From Duganella flavida (lineage in GTDB: Bacteria > Pseudomonadota > Gammaproteobacteria > Burkholderiales > Burkholderiaceae_D): a DNA stretch of 64,000 nt. This document shows positions 36,691-45,717 of the stretch, piece after piece. A program made the translations under genes and the position numbers. Position 1 is the stretch's first letter, and the number at the start of each line of letters is the position of its first letter. Under the pieces are notes generated by a model. That model was given only the letters and a program-made list of their open reading frames with translations, made no database searches and was not told the DNA's origin. The stretch covers positions 34,611 through 98,610 of the forward strand of contig NZ_WWCN01000020.1 of the NCBI RefSeq assembly GCF_009857445.1, in the 5' to 3' direction.

Positions 36691-36999
36691 ATGCACGACG
36701 ACCTCGTACAGAAAATCAAGCGCGATCCCAACTATCACGAGTTGGTCAAATCGCGCTCCCGCTTCGGCTGGACGCTCACCGCGCTCATGATGGTGGTGTA
36801 TTACGGCTACATCCTGCTGATCGCGTTCGACAAAGAATTCCTCGCCAAGAAAACCGGTGACGGCGTGATGACCTGGGGCATGCCGATAGGCCTGTTCGTT
36901 ATCCTCTTCACGGTGCTGGTCACCGGCGTGTACGTCCGCCGTGCCAACAAGCGCTACGACGAACTGACCCAAGCAATCCACGACAAGGTGCAAGCATGA
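36691..36999 (+). CDS. DUF485 membrane protein, ActP partner (102 aa)
   Basis: Two hydrophobic helices ('LTALMMVVYYGYILLIAF', 'IGLFVILFTVLVTGVYV') and the start 'MHDDLVQKIKRDPNYHELV' define the YjcH/DUF485 family. It is regularly co-encoded with the acetate permease; the role of the small protein is not settled. Strong AAGGAGA ribosome-binding site. Its stop overlaps the actP start by 4 bases (ATGA). Confidence 0.93.
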   Translation: MHDDLVQKIKRDPNYHELVKSRSRFGWTLTALMMVVYYGYILLIAFDKEFLAKKTGDGVMTWGMPIGLFVILFTVLVTGVYVRRANKRYDELTQAIHDKVQA

Positions 37000-38660
37000 G
37001 CGCCGTTAAACGCAATGCTGCAGCGTTGATGATGCTGGCCGCCAGCGGCGCGACTTTCGCAGCCGGTGCTGATCTCGGCCAGGCCGACAAGCAGCCTACC
37101 AACTGGACCGCGATCATCATGTTCGCGGCATTCGTGATCTTTACGCTGTTCGTCACCAAATGGGCCGCAGCCAAGACGCGTTCCGCAGCGGACTTCTACA
37201 CCGCTGGCGGCGGCATCACTGGCTTCCAGAATGGTCTCGCGATCGCGGGCGACTTCATGTCCGCCGCATCCTTCCTCGGCATCTCCGCATCGGTATTTTT
37301 GAACGGTTACGATGGCCTGATCTACGCCATCGGCTTCCTGGTCGGCTGGCCGATCATCACTTTCCTGATGGCGGAACGCTTGCGTAACCTCGGCCGTTTC
37401 ACCTTCGCCGACGTCGCGGCCTACCGCTTCAAGCAAGAACCTATCCGCATCTTCTCCGCTTCCGGCACGCTGGTGGTGGTGGCGTTCTACCTGATCGCGC
37501 AGATGGTTGGCGCAGGCCAGCTGATCAAACTGCTGTTCGGTCTTGAATACTGGATCGCGGTGGTGCTGGTTGGTACGCTGATGATGATCTACGTGCTGTT
37601 CGGCGGCATGACCGCCACCACCTGGGTGCAGATCATCAAAGCTGTGATGCTGCTGGGTGGCGCGAGCTTCATGGCGTTTGCCGTGCTGGCGCAGTTCCAC
37701 TTCAGCCCTGAAGCGCTGTTTGCCAAATCGGTGGAACTGCATGCGAAGAAGGACGCCATTATGGGCCCGGGCACCTTCATTAAAGATCCGGTGTCGGCGA
37801 TCTCGTTCGGTATGGCGCTGATGTTCGGCACCGCCGGCCTGCCGCACATCCTGATGCGCTTCTTCACCGTGCCTAGCGCGAAGGAAGCACGCAAGTCGGT
37901 GTTCTGGGCGACCACCTGGATCGCATACTTCTACATCCTGACCTTCATCATCGGCTTTGGCGCCATCGTTTTGGTGAGCACCAATCCGGAGTTCAAGGAC
38001 GCAGCGGGCAAGCTCCTGGGCGGTAACAACATGGCGGCGGTGCACTTGGCCAAAGCGGTTGGCGGCAACGTGTTCCTCGGCTTTATTTCGGCTGTGGCTT
38101 TTGCCACCATCCTCGCCGTGGTTGCAGGCCTGACCTTGTCCGGCGCATCGGCCGTGTCGCACGACTTGTACGCCACCGTCATCAAGAAGGGCAAGCCAGC
38201 TGCCGGCAGCGAACTGAAAGTGTCGAAGGTCACCACCATCATTCTCGGCATCGTTGCAGTGGTGCTGGGCATCGTGTTCGAGAAGCAGAACATCGCCTTC
38301 ATGGTGTCGCTGGCGTTTGCGATTGCGGCGTCGGCCAACTTCCCGGTGCTGTTCATGTCCGTGCTGTGGAAGGACTGCACCACGCGCGGCGCCACCATCG
38401 GCGGCTTCGTTGGCCTGATTACCGCCGTTGGTTTGACGCTGGTATCGAAGTCGGTTTGGGTGGACGTGCTGGGTCACGCGGATGCGCTATTCCCGTATGC
38501 CTCGCCGGCCATCTTCTCGATGCCATTAGCCTTCGTTTGCATCTGGATCTTCTCGCTGCTGGACAAGAGCGCCCGCGCGAGCATCGACCGCGCTGGCTAT
38601 GAAGCGCAGGAGATGCGTTCTGAAACCGGCATCGGCGCAGCAGGAGCCACTGCTCACTGA
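36996..38660 (+). CDS. actP: Cation/acetate symporter ActP (554 aa)
   Basis: A sodium:solute symporter (SSS family) with about 13 membrane helices, beginning with an Ala-rich signal-like segment 'ALMMLAASGATFAAG'. The family motifs 'GFQNGLAIAGDFMSAASFLG' and 'FGTAGLPHILMRFFTVPSAK' are clear. ActP takes up acetate, propionate and glycolate in E. coli. Its position after prpE suggests it feeds short-chain acids to PrpE, although it may have its own promoter in the 66-base gap before DUF485. Confidence 0.94.
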   Translation: MSAVKRNAAALMMLAASGATFAAGADLGQADKQPTNWTAIIMFAAFVIFTLFVTKWAAAKTRSAADFYTAGGGITGFQNGLAIAGDFMSAASFLGISASVFLNGYDGLIYAIGFLVGWPIITFLMAERLRNLGRFTFADVAAYRFKQEPIRIFSASGTLVVVAFYLIAQMVGAGQLIKLLFGLEYWIAVVLVGTLMMIYVLFGGMTATTWVQIIKAVMLLGGASFMAFAVLAQFHFSPEALFAKSVELHAKKDAIMGPGTFIKDPVSAISFGMALMFGTAGLPHILMRFFTVPSAKEARKSVFWATTWIAYFYILTFIIGFGAIVLVSTNPEFKDAAGKLLGGNNMAAVHLAKAVGGNVFLGFISAVAFATILAVVAGLTLSGASAVSHDLYATVIKKGKPAAGSELKVSKVTTIILGIVAVVLGIVFEKQNIAFMVSLAFAIAASANFPVLFMSVLWKDCTTRGATIGGFVGLITAVGLTLVSKSVWVDVLGHADALFPYASPAIFSMPLAFVCIWIFSLLDKSARASIDRAGYEAQEMRSETGIGAAGATAH

Positions 38661-38680
38661 TGAAAAAACGCTAAGTGATA

Positions 38681-38715
38681 CGATGATGCCCGGTTCTCCG
38701 GGCATTGTCGTTTTT
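38681..38715 (+). terminator. Terminator after actP
   Basis: A 13-bp stem with two G-U pairs, arms at 38681-38693 and 38698-38710 (core ATGCCCGG/CCGGGCAT), loop TTCT, then T5. Its position makes the upstream TTG at 38705 an unlikely start for the next gene. Confidence 0.85.
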
Positions 38716-38776
38716 AGAGCGGGCGACACATGCTTTCATAGCGGACGCGGATAATGTGGTTTATCATCTGCCAACT

Positions 38777-41700
38777 ATGCTGCCTAGGTATCGTGTGTCA
38801 ACCACTCCAGATTTTGTAGCCGACGCGCTTGCGCTGATCGGCGTGCCTGCTTGCGCATGCAGCGCGGACGGGATTGTGCTGGCCGCGAATCCTGAATTGA
38901 CCGATTTGCTGGGCGCAGATCCCTGCGGCCGTCCGGTAGGCGACCTGTTTGCGCGGCACGTGCGCGCCGCCAGCCTGGCCAGTTTGCACGACGCGGAGCG
39001 CTGGGACAGTTGCCTGACCTGCCACGATGGCCAATACGTTTCGGTGCAAGCCTGGTCCAAGCCGTTGCCGCCGACCGCCGAAATCGACGGCGTCACCATC
39101 GTCTTCCACGACATCACCGAAGTCCAGCGCGATCAGCGCGCGCTGCGCAAAACGCTGCTTGAGCAGCAGGCTATTCTTGAAAATGCAGCAGTTGGTATTT
39201 TGTTCAGCAAGGATGGCGTAATCATCGAATGTAATATCCGCTGTGCCGAGATGCTGGGCTACAGCCGCCATGAGCTGGAAGGCGCGCCTAGCGTCATCGT
39301 TTATCCGAGCGAAGCGGAGTTCATCAAGCTGGGACAGGAAGCCGGGCCGCAGCTGTCGCAAGGCCTCTCTTATACCACCGAGATGCAGGTGCGGCGCAAG
39401 GATGGTTCGCTGTTCTGGGCGCGCTTGTTTGGCCGCGCCATCGATCCGATGCACACTGCCGACGGCAATATGTGGATCATGGAGGACATCAACGAGCACC
39501 GGCTGGACGAGGAAAAACTGCGCCGCATGCTGCTGGAGCAGAAGGCGATTCTCGATAACGCCTCGGTCGGTATCCTGTTCACCAAGGCGCAGCTGATGTT
39601 GAGCTGTAATCCGCGCATGGCGGAGATGTTCGGCTACGCGCAAGGCGAGATGGAAGGGCAGCCGTCGGTGGTGCTGTTCCAGTCGCAGCAGCATTACGAG
39701 GACTTCGGCAAGGAGGCCGGACCTTCGCTCAGTGCCGGCCAACCGTTCGAAAAGGACGCCTACGAATTCAAACGCAAGGACGGCAGCTTGTTCTGGTGCC
39801 GCGTGCGTGCGCGTGCGGTGGACGACCAGCATCGTGGCGGCGGCACCATCTGGATTCTTGAAGATGTAACGCACTCGCTGCAAACGCAGATGGAGGTCGA
39901 GGCCATCATGACCAACGCCTCGATGAGCATCCTGTTCACCAAGAACCGCGTCATCACGCGCTACAACCGTGGCTTCGCCGAGATGTTCCGCTACACCGAT
40001 GATTCGGGCCTTGGCCTGCCGGGCCGCGCGCTGTACCCATCTCAGGAAGCCTACGACCGTTTGGGCGGCGAGGCTTATCCTTTCCTCTCGATCGGCAAAC
40101 CATTCCAGACCGAGATCGAAATGCGCCGCGCCGACGACACCATTTTGTGGGCGCAGTTGATCGGCTACGTGGTCAATCCCGACGACCCGACCGCAGGCAC
40201 CATCTGGGTCATTGAAGACCGCACCGAACAAAAACGCGCCGAGGAAGCGCTGCGCAATGCGCTGCTGGAGAACCAGGCGATACTCGATAGCGCGGTGCTG
40301 GGCATCTCGGTGGTGGAGAACGGCCGCAACCTGCGCTGCAACCGCAAGATGGAAGAACTGTTCGGCTACGCGCCGGGCGAGATGAATCACCTGAGCGTGC
40401 AGGCCTTCTACGCCGACAAGGTGGCGTGGGAGGAGGCGCGCTCTGAAACCATTCGCGACTTCCGCGCCGGGCATGTCAACGTCTCCGAGTATGAGCTGGT
40501 GCGCAAGGACGGCACTACCTTCTGGGCGCGGTTGTCCGGCCGTCCCTTCGATCTGGCGCAGAACAGCGGGCGTTCGGTATGGCTGGTGGATGACATCACC
40601 ACGCGGCGCGAAGCGGCGGAAGCCGTGGCCCGCGCGCGCGATGAGCTGGAACTGCGGGTGCAGGAACGCACGGCGGAACTGGCCGGCGCCAACGCCCAGC
40701 TGCAAGGCGAGATAGTCGAGCGCCGCCAGGCCGAGGCGCGCGTGCACCACATGGCGTACCACGACAGCCTGACCGGCTTGCCGAATCGCGCGCTATTGTC
40801 GGACCGTCTTGACCGCGCCATGCTGGCCGCGCAGCGCACCGAACGCAAACTGGCGGTGATGTTCATTGACCTTGACCGCTTCAAGACCATCAACGATTCG
40901 CTCGGTCACATGACCGGCGACCAGTTGCTGAAAGAAGTAGCCAGCCGCTTGTGCCGCGCGGTGCGCGCCAGCGATACCGTGGCCCGCTTGGGCGGCGACG
41001 AATTCGTGGTGCTGGTGCCGGGCATCCGCACGGCGGAAGAGGCTAGCCAGGTGGCCGAGAAAATTATCGAAGCCTTGTCGGAGAGCTTCCCGCTGGAAGG
41101 CCGCAACCTTCACATCACGCCATCGATCGGCATCAGCGTTTACCCGGACGATGGCGCCGATGTGGAGTCGCTGATGCGCAACGCTGACGGCGCGATGTAC
41201 CACGCTAAAGCCAGCGGGCGTAATAACTACCAGTTCTTCAAGGAGGCGATGAACCAGACGGCGGCGCGCCACTTTGAACTGGAGTCCAGTCTGCGCGGCG
41301 CGCTGGCGGCGGACGAATTTGAGTTGCACTTCCAGCCCATCATGGACATTGGCACGCGCCGCTTGCATGCGATGGAAGTGCTGCTGCGCTGGCGGCGCGG
41401 CGGCGTGGAGCTGGTGCAGCCGGACCAGTTCATCCCCATCATCGAAGAAAACGGCATGATCGTTAGTATTGGCGAGTGGGTGATACGGCAGGCCTGCAAG
41501 CAAATCATGCTGTGGCAAAGCCAGGGCATGACGCCGGTGCCGCTGGCGGTTAATCTGTCGCCGCGCCAGTTCATGCATCGGGGGCTGGTGGAATCGATCC
41601 GCGACATCCTCGATGAAACCGGCATTGATCCGGCGCTGATCGAATTCGAGATCACGGAAACGGCGCTGATGGAGCACGGCGAACAGACGCTGGAAATCCT

Positions 41701-42034
41701 GGGCCACATCAATGCCATGGGTATCCGCTTGTCGATTGACGATTTCGGCACCGGTTATTCATCGCTGGCTTATTTGAAGCGCTTCCCGGTCAAGAAGATT
41801 AAGATCGACCGCGCCTTTATCAAGGATCTGGAAGAGAGTGCGGAAGACCGGGCCATCGTGGCGGCGATCATCGCGCTGTCGGACAGCTTGCAGCTGTCGG
41901 TGGTGGCGGAGGGCGTGGAGACGGAAGGGCAGTACGCCCTGCTGCAGCGCGACGGCTGCCAGTACGCGCAGGGCTATTTGTTCTCGCAGCCGGTGCCGCA
42001 TGCGACGGCCCAATTGCTGCTGCCGCGCTGCTGA
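38777..42034 (+). CDS. PAS-rich GGDEF/EAL cyclic-di-GMP protein (1085 aa)
   Basis: Start ATG 38777 is preferred because an in-frame TTG at 38705 lies inside the preceding terminator; no ribosome-binding site is clear. Five PAS-type modules follow. Three share near-identical framing: 'LLEQQAILENAAVGILFSKD', 'LLEQKAILDNASVGILFTKA', 'LLENQAILDSAVLGISVVEN'. A coiled linker ('VQERTAELAGANAQLQGEIV') leads to GGDEF with intact 'RLGGDEFVVLV' (near 739) and an EAL domain whose signature reads EVL ('EVLLRWRRGG', near 867). Metal-binding segments 'NLSPRQF', 'EITETALM' and 'SIDDFGTGYSS' are present. No membrane segment is visible, so sensing is probably cytoplasmic. Confidence 0.92.
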   Translation: MLPRYRVSTTPDFVADALALIGVPACACSADGIVLAANPELTDLLGADPCGRPVGDLFARHVRAASLASLHDAERWDSCLTCHDGQYVSVQAWSKPLPPTAEIDGVTIVFHDITEVQRDQRALRKTLLEQQAILENAAVGILFSKDGVIIECNIRCAEMLGYSRHELEGAPSVIVYPSEAEFIKLGQEAGPQLSQGLSYTTEMQVRRKDGSLFWARLFGRAIDPMHTADGNMWIMEDINEHRLDEEKLRRMLLEQKAILDNASVGILFTKAQLMLSCNPRMAEMFGYAQGEMEGQPSVVLFQSQQHYEDFGKEAGPSLSAGQPFEKDAYEFKRKDGSLFWCRVRARAVDDQHRGGGTIWILEDVTHSLQTQMEVEAIMTNASMSILFTKNRVITRYNRGFAEMFRYTDDSGLGLPGRALYPSQEAYDRLGGEAYPFLSIGKPFQTEIEMRRADDTILWAQLIGYVVNPDDPTAGTIWVIEDRTEQKRAEEALRNALLENQAILDSAVLGISVVENGRNLRCNRKMEELFGYAPGEMNHLSVQAFYADKVAWEEARSETIRDFRAGHVNVSEYELVRKDGTTFWARLSGRPFDLAQNSGRSVWLVDDITTRREAAEAVARARDELELRVQERTAELAGANAQLQGEIVERRQAEARVHHMAYHDSLTGLPNRALLSDRLDRAMLAAQRTERKLAVMFIDLDRFKTINDSLGHMTGDQLLKEVASRLCRAVRASDTVARLGGDEFVVLVPGIRTAEEASQVAEKIIEALSESFPLEGRNLHITPSIGISVYPDDGADVESLMRNADGAMYHAKASGRNNYQFFKEAMNQTAARHFELESSLRGALAADEFELHFQPIMDIGTRRLHAMEVLLRWRRGGVELVQPDQFIPIIEENGMIVSIGEWVIRQACKQIMLWQSQGMTPVPLAVNLSPRQFMHRGLVESIRDILDETGIDPALIEFEITETALMEHGEQTLEILGHINAMGIRLSIDDFGTGYSSLAYLKRFPVKKIKIDRAFIKDLEESAEDRAIVAAIIALSDSLQLSVVAEGVETEGQYALLQRDGCQYAQGYLFSQPVPHATAQLLLPRC

Positions 42035-42799
42035 TTAATCCAGCGTGGCGACCACCGGTGCGTGGTCGGACGGCTGTTCCCATTTGCGCGGCACGCGGTC
42101 GATGATGCATGCGCTGCAGCGCTTCACCAGTGCCGCCGACAGCAAGATGTGATCGATGCGCAGGCCTTTGTTCAGGCGGAAGCCCAGCGCGCGGTAGTCC
42201 CACCAGCTGAAGGTTTTTTCCGGATGTTCGAACAGGCGGAAGGAATCGGTCAGGCCGATTTCCAGCAGGCGGTTGAGCGCCGCGCGTTCCTTGTCCGACA
42301 CCAGGATCTGGCCTTCCCATGCGGCCGGGTCGTGCACGTCGCGGTCTTCCGGTGCGATGTTGTAATCGCCCACTACCGCCAGTTGCGGGTGCTGCGCCGC
42401 TTCTTCCTTGATCCAGTCGTGGAAAGCGGACAGCCAGGCCAGCTTGTATTCGTACTTGTCGGAGTCCACGCTTTGGCCGTTTGGCACGTAGGCACACACC
42501 ACACGCACACCGTCGATGGTGGCCGCCAAAATTCGTTGCTGCGGATCCTCAAACTTTGGGTTGTTTTTGACGATATCCGTCATAGGCAGCTTGGAAATGA
42601 TGGCAACACCGTTGTAGGTCTTCTGCCCGGTGTAGGCAACATGGTAGCCGGCGGCCTCGATAGCAGCGACTGGAAACTTGTCGTCAGTTAATTTTGTTTC
42701 TTGAATGCAGAGCACATCAGTGGGGTTTTCCTCTAGCCACTTCATAACGTGCGGCAGTCTTACGTTCAAAGAGTTAACATTCCAGGTGGCTAATTTCAT
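42035..42799 (-). CDS. xthA: Exodeoxyribonuclease III (254 aa)
   Basis: AP endonuclease and 3'-5' exonuclease for base-excision repair. Start ATG 42799 gives 'MKLATWNVNSLNVRLPHVMK', aligning with other ExoIII proteins; ATG 42811 and an in-frame extension to 42955 are possible but would add residues with no match to the family. Motifs: 'CIQETKLTDDKFP' (catalytic Glu), 'GDYNIAPEDRDVHD', 'SDHAPVVATL'. The stop abuts the GGDEF stop with no base between. Confidence 0.95.
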   Translation of the reverse strand: MKLATWNVNSLNVRLPHVMKWLEENPTDVLCIQETKLTDDKFPVAAIEAAGYHVAYTGQKTYNGVAIISKLPMTDIVKNNPKFEDPQQRILAATIDGVRVVCAYVPNGQSVDSDKYEYKLAWLSAFHDWIKEEAAQHPQLAVVGDYNIAPEDRDVHDPAAWEGQILVSDKERAALNRLLEIGLTDSFRLFEHPEKTFSWWDYRALGFRLNKGLRIDHILLSAALVKRCSACIIDRVPRKWEQPSDHAPVVATLD

Positions 42800-43194
42800 A
42801 AGTGCTTTCATGCAGGGTTCTGTTGACCTGCATCTTACCGCATCCAGATTTAACATATAGGCTTGTCGGCTTGCAAAGTTGTATGAAAAAACATGAAAAA
42901 GCCCTTCGCGCGCGCGCCCGGAGGCCCTAAAATGTTGCAAATTGTGTGAAATCAAAAAAAAATTGCTAATAGTGTCTCGTTGTTGTCAAAATAGAACCGA
43001 AAGGCAAGACAAAGTAACAAATTAGAAATATACTGGTACAAATTAGACGGAAAACTTGTGTTTCTGTTCAGCAACAAAATTAAAGCAAGCGTGTGTATAT
43101 ATTTTTGTTGTGGCAGCGCAATAAATGATACTATACGGAAATAAAGTCGTTTTTACAGTGAATGGCGCCTAGCGCATTTGCAAAGGAATAAAAA
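42800..43194. other. AT-rich intergenic region (395 bases) between xthA and a small gene
   Basis: From about 42955 the composition drops clearly below the GC-rich surroundings. I see no open gene. A 10-base direct repeat ACAAATTAGA lies at 43017-43026 and 43038-43047 (21-base period). A weak promoter-like pair TTGTTG (43105-43110) and GATACT (43127-43132) precedes the next gene. A GCGCGCGCGC tract lies near 42906-42916. Confidence 0.6.
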
Positions 43195-43605
43195 ATGCGA
43201 TCTGCATTTGAGGCATGGGCACAGCGCGACGGTCACATTGTTCGACGCCGTGAAGACAAGCCAGACGAGTATCTGGTCTTCGAAACGCAACGCCGCTGGG
43301 TCATCTGGCAGGCGGCGCTGGAGCATGGCAAAACGCCGGGCGGCCGCAAAACCGCTGCGCAGAAAGAGGCTGCTGCTGCTGAAAAGCGCGCCGCAGAAGT
43401 GCTGCAGCGTCCGCCGGAAATCAATTCTGATGAAGCCGCAGTGCGCAATCAGGTGCTGAACGAAGTGCTGGACGCTTTCTCGACTCTGGGCGGTGAGCGC
43501 GGCATGGACGACATCCTGAAAGTGGTGCAGGGCCTGAAGAAGAAGCAGCAAGAGCAGGCCGAAACGCCCGTTGCTGCCAAAACGCCGGATCGCCACAACG
43601 CGTAA
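43195..43605 (+). CDS. Small conserved-looking hypothetical protein (136 aa)
   Basis: ATG 43195 is preceded by AAAGGAATAAAA, a good ribosome-binding site. The N-terminal half 'FEAWAQRDGHIVRR' ... 'RRWVIWQAALEHGK' has the F-x-x-W ... W-x-x-W-x-A-A pattern often seen in small phage-related proteins of proteobacteria, but this is weak evidence. The middle is Ala/Lys/Glu-rich and probably a charged helix; the end is hydrophilic. It stands alone after an AT-rich region, which would fit a horizontally acquired or xenogeneic-silenced gene. Function unknown. Confidence 0.65.
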   Translation: MRSAFEAWAQRDGHIVRRREDKPDEYLVFETQRRWVIWQAALEHGKTPGGRKTAAQKEAAAAEKRAAEVLQRPPEINSDEAAVRNQVLNEVLDAFSTLGGERGMDDILKVVQGLKKKQQEQAETPVAAKTPDRHNA

Positions 43606-43692
43606 AGTGCAACGCTTTACGCCGCTTCATTAAGCAAATAAAACCGCCGGCGGGCTGGTACACTGGGCTGACTCCATTTTCAGAGACAGACC

Positions 43693-44136
43693 ATGTATCT
43701 CCGTCCCGCCGTCGCGGTAATTGCGCTAGTGGCCACTTTGGCCGGCTGCGCATCCCTGACTGAATCCAAAGAACAAAACGTGCTGGTGCAAACCGTGCTC
43801 GATCACCGCGAGATCGCCGGTGTCGGCTGCGTGCTGTATAACGACGTGGGCAAATGGTTTGTGACGACGCCGGCGCGCATCACGCTGCGCAAGAGCGCGG
43901 GGCCGCTGCGCATCGATTGCCAGAAGGCGGGCAAGGGCTGGGCGTATGAGAAGGTCGAGTCCAAGGCGGACGGTAACCTGTGGGGGAACCTGGCGCTAAC
44001 GGCCGGTGTGGGACTATTCGTGGATCAGAACACGGGTGCAGGATACGATTATCCGGCCACGCTGACGGTGGTAATGCACCCGGCCCAGGAAAAAGAAGAA
44101 GGGCCAGCGCCGGCAGCCGGCGTGACCCTTTTCTAA
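43693..44136 (+). CDS. Putative lipoprotein (147 aa)
   Basis: The N-terminus 'LRPAVAVIALVATLAGCASL' is a lipoprotein signal with lipobox LAGC (Cys about residue 19). The mature domain ('REIAGVGCVLYNDVGKWFVT') is short and beta-rich with two further Cys that may pair. I do not recognise a specific family. Its stop is one base from the convergent pepA stop, with no terminator between. Confidence 0.8.
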   Translation: MYLRPAVAVIALVATLAGCASLTESKEQNVLVQTVLDHREIAGVGCVLYNDVGKWFVTTPARITLRKSAGPLRIDCQKAGKGWAYEKVESKADGNLWGNLALTAGVGLFVDQNTGAGYDYPATLTVVMHPAQEKEEGPAPAAGVTLF

Positions 44137-44137
44137 A

Positions 44138-45631
44138 TTACGAGCGGTTGATGAGGAAGTTCGACAGCAGCGGGACCGGACGGCCGGTCGCGCCTTTTGC
44201 GCCGCCCGACTTCCATGCGGTGCCGGCGATATCCAAATGCGCCCAGGTGTACTTGCGGGTGAAGTTTTCCAGGAACGCAGCCGCGGTGCACGACGCGCCG
44301 CCCGGAGTGCCGATGTTGGCCAGATCCGCGAAGTTGGACTTCAGCTGTTCGTTGTACTCTTCACCGATCGGCAGGCGCCATGCGGTATCGCTGGCGGTCT
44401 GGCCGGCGGCCAGGATTTCTGCGGCCAGCTTGTTATGCGTTTCGTCGTCGCGGGTGAACAGGCCGCTCTTATGGTGGCCCAGCGCCACGATGCAAGCACC
44501 GGTCAGGGTCGCGATGTCGATCACGGCGGCCGGGTTGAAGCGCTCGGCGTAGGTCAGCGCGTCGCACAGAACCAGGCGGCCTTCGGCGTCGGTGTTCAGG
44601 ATCTCGATGGTCAGGCCGTTCATCGAGGTGACGATGTCACCCGGCTTGGTGGCGCGGCCCGATGGCATGTTTTCGCACGCAGCGATAATGCCGATCACGT
44701 TCAGCTTCAGGTTCATCTCGCCGATGGCGCGGAAGGTGCCCAGTACCGACGCCGCCCCACCCATATCGTATTTCATCTCGTCCATGCCAGGACCGGCCTT
44801 CAGCGAAATGCCGCCGGTGTCGAAGGTGATGCCTTTACCGACCAGCACCACTGGCGCATCCTTGGCTTTACCGCCCATGTGTTTCATGACGATGAATTTC
44901 GGCGGCTGCTCGCTGCCGTTGGTCACCGACAGGAAGCTGTTCATCTTGAGCGCTTCCAGCTGCTTGCGGTCCAGTACTTCGACCTCGAACTTGTAATCCT
45001 TGCCCAGTTTCTTGGCGACGTTGGCCAAGTGGGTCGGGGTGCAGACGTTGGCCGAGGTGTTACCCAGTTCCTTGGTCAGGTCCATGCCGTTGGCGATAGC
45101 TTCGGCTTGGGCCAGCGCCAGCTTGGTGGCGGCAGTATTCGGCACGGCCAGGGCGATTTTCTTCACGCCGGCGACAGCGGGATCCTTCTTGCTCTTTTGG
45201 CCATCGGTGCGGAACACCGATTCGTGGGCGCTTTGCACCACACAGCGGATCGCCCAATTCACGTCGCGCTCTTTCACTTCGGTCGCCGGCAGTGCGATAA
45301 TAGCGTCGCTCGTGCCGAGGGAGGCGAAAGCTTTGAGTACCGCAGCTACGCCGCCGGCAAAGCTTTTCTCGCTGACCGTCTCGTCGCTGCCCAGGCCGAC
45401 CAGCAGCACGCGTTCAGCGGCGGCGCCTTTCAGGCCGCGCAGCAGCAGGGTGGTACCGGCTTTGCCGGTAATGTCGCCGGACTTCAGCGCAGCGGTGATT
45501 TCACCAGCGCCGTCCAGCGCCTTGGCAGCTTGCGACAGCTTTTTGTTTTCGAAGACCGCGACGGCGATGACGCCGGCTTTGGCCGTAGCGATGGTGTTTT
45601 TTGTGTCGAATGCTTTTATGCTAAAGTCCAT
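44138..45631 (-). CDS. pepA: Leucyl aminopeptidase PepA (497 aa)
   Basis: Manganese/zinc M17 aminopeptidase; in E. coli also a DNA-binding protein at Xer sites and carAB. Two-domain form with full-length N-terminus 'MDFSIKAFDTKNTIATAKAG'. Catalytic and metal-binding segments: 'VGKGITFDTGGISLKAGPGM', 'MKYDMGGAASVLGTFRAI' and the signature 'NTDAEGRLVLCDALTYAE'. GGAGAATCAA gives a clear ribosome-binding site. It is divergent from lptF, as in many proteobacteria. Confidence 0.97.
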   Translation of the reverse strand: MDFSIKAFDTKNTIATAKAGVIAVAVFENKKLSQAAKALDGAGEITAALKSGDITGKAGTTLLLRGLKGAAAERVLLVGLGSDETVSEKSFAGGVAAVLKAFASLGTSDAIIALPATEVKERDVNWAIRCVVQSAHESVFRTDGQKSKKDPAVAGVKKIALAVPNTAATKLALAQAEAIANGMDLTKELGNTSANVCTPTHLANVAKKLGKDYKFEVEVLDRKQLEALKMNSFLSVTNGSEQPPKFIVMKHMGGKAKDAPVVLVGKGITFDTGGISLKAGPGMDEMKYDMGGAASVLGTFRAIGEMNLKLNVIGIIAACENMPSGRATKPGDIVTSMNGLTIEILNTDAEGRLVLCDALTYAERFNPAAVIDIATLTGACIVALGHHKSGLFTRDDETHNKLAAEILAAGQTASDTAWRLPIGEEYNEQLKSNFADLANIGTPGGASCTAAAFLENFTRKYTWAHLDIAGTAWKSGGAKGATGRPVPLLSNFLINRS

Positions 45632-45706
45632 TTGATTCTCCGTGTCGTGTACGTACTTAAAACTTTATGGTCCCGGATAGCTTATATGCGGGCCAAACTA
45701 CCGAAT

Positions 45707-45712
45707 TATAAT
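45707..45712 (+). promoter_or_regulatory. TATAAT immediately before lptF
   Basis: A perfect -10 hexamer ends 5 bases before the lptF ATG at 45718, so initiation would fall at or within one base of the start codon. No good -35 or ribosome-binding site is visible. It may be a leaderless promoter, or chance. Confidence 0.35.
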
Positions 45713-45717
45713 CTTCA

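Noticed and set aside
38705..38776. N-terminal extension of the GGDEF/EAL gene from TTG 38705
   Set aside because: The TTG lies inside the strong actP terminator, and the added 24 residues resemble nothing in the family.
42800..42955. 52-residue N-terminal extension of exonuclease III
   Set aside because: ExoIII proteins begin at the MK(L/F)-x-(T/S)-(W/F)-N motif, found at ATG 42799; the extension is low quality and crosses the promoter region.
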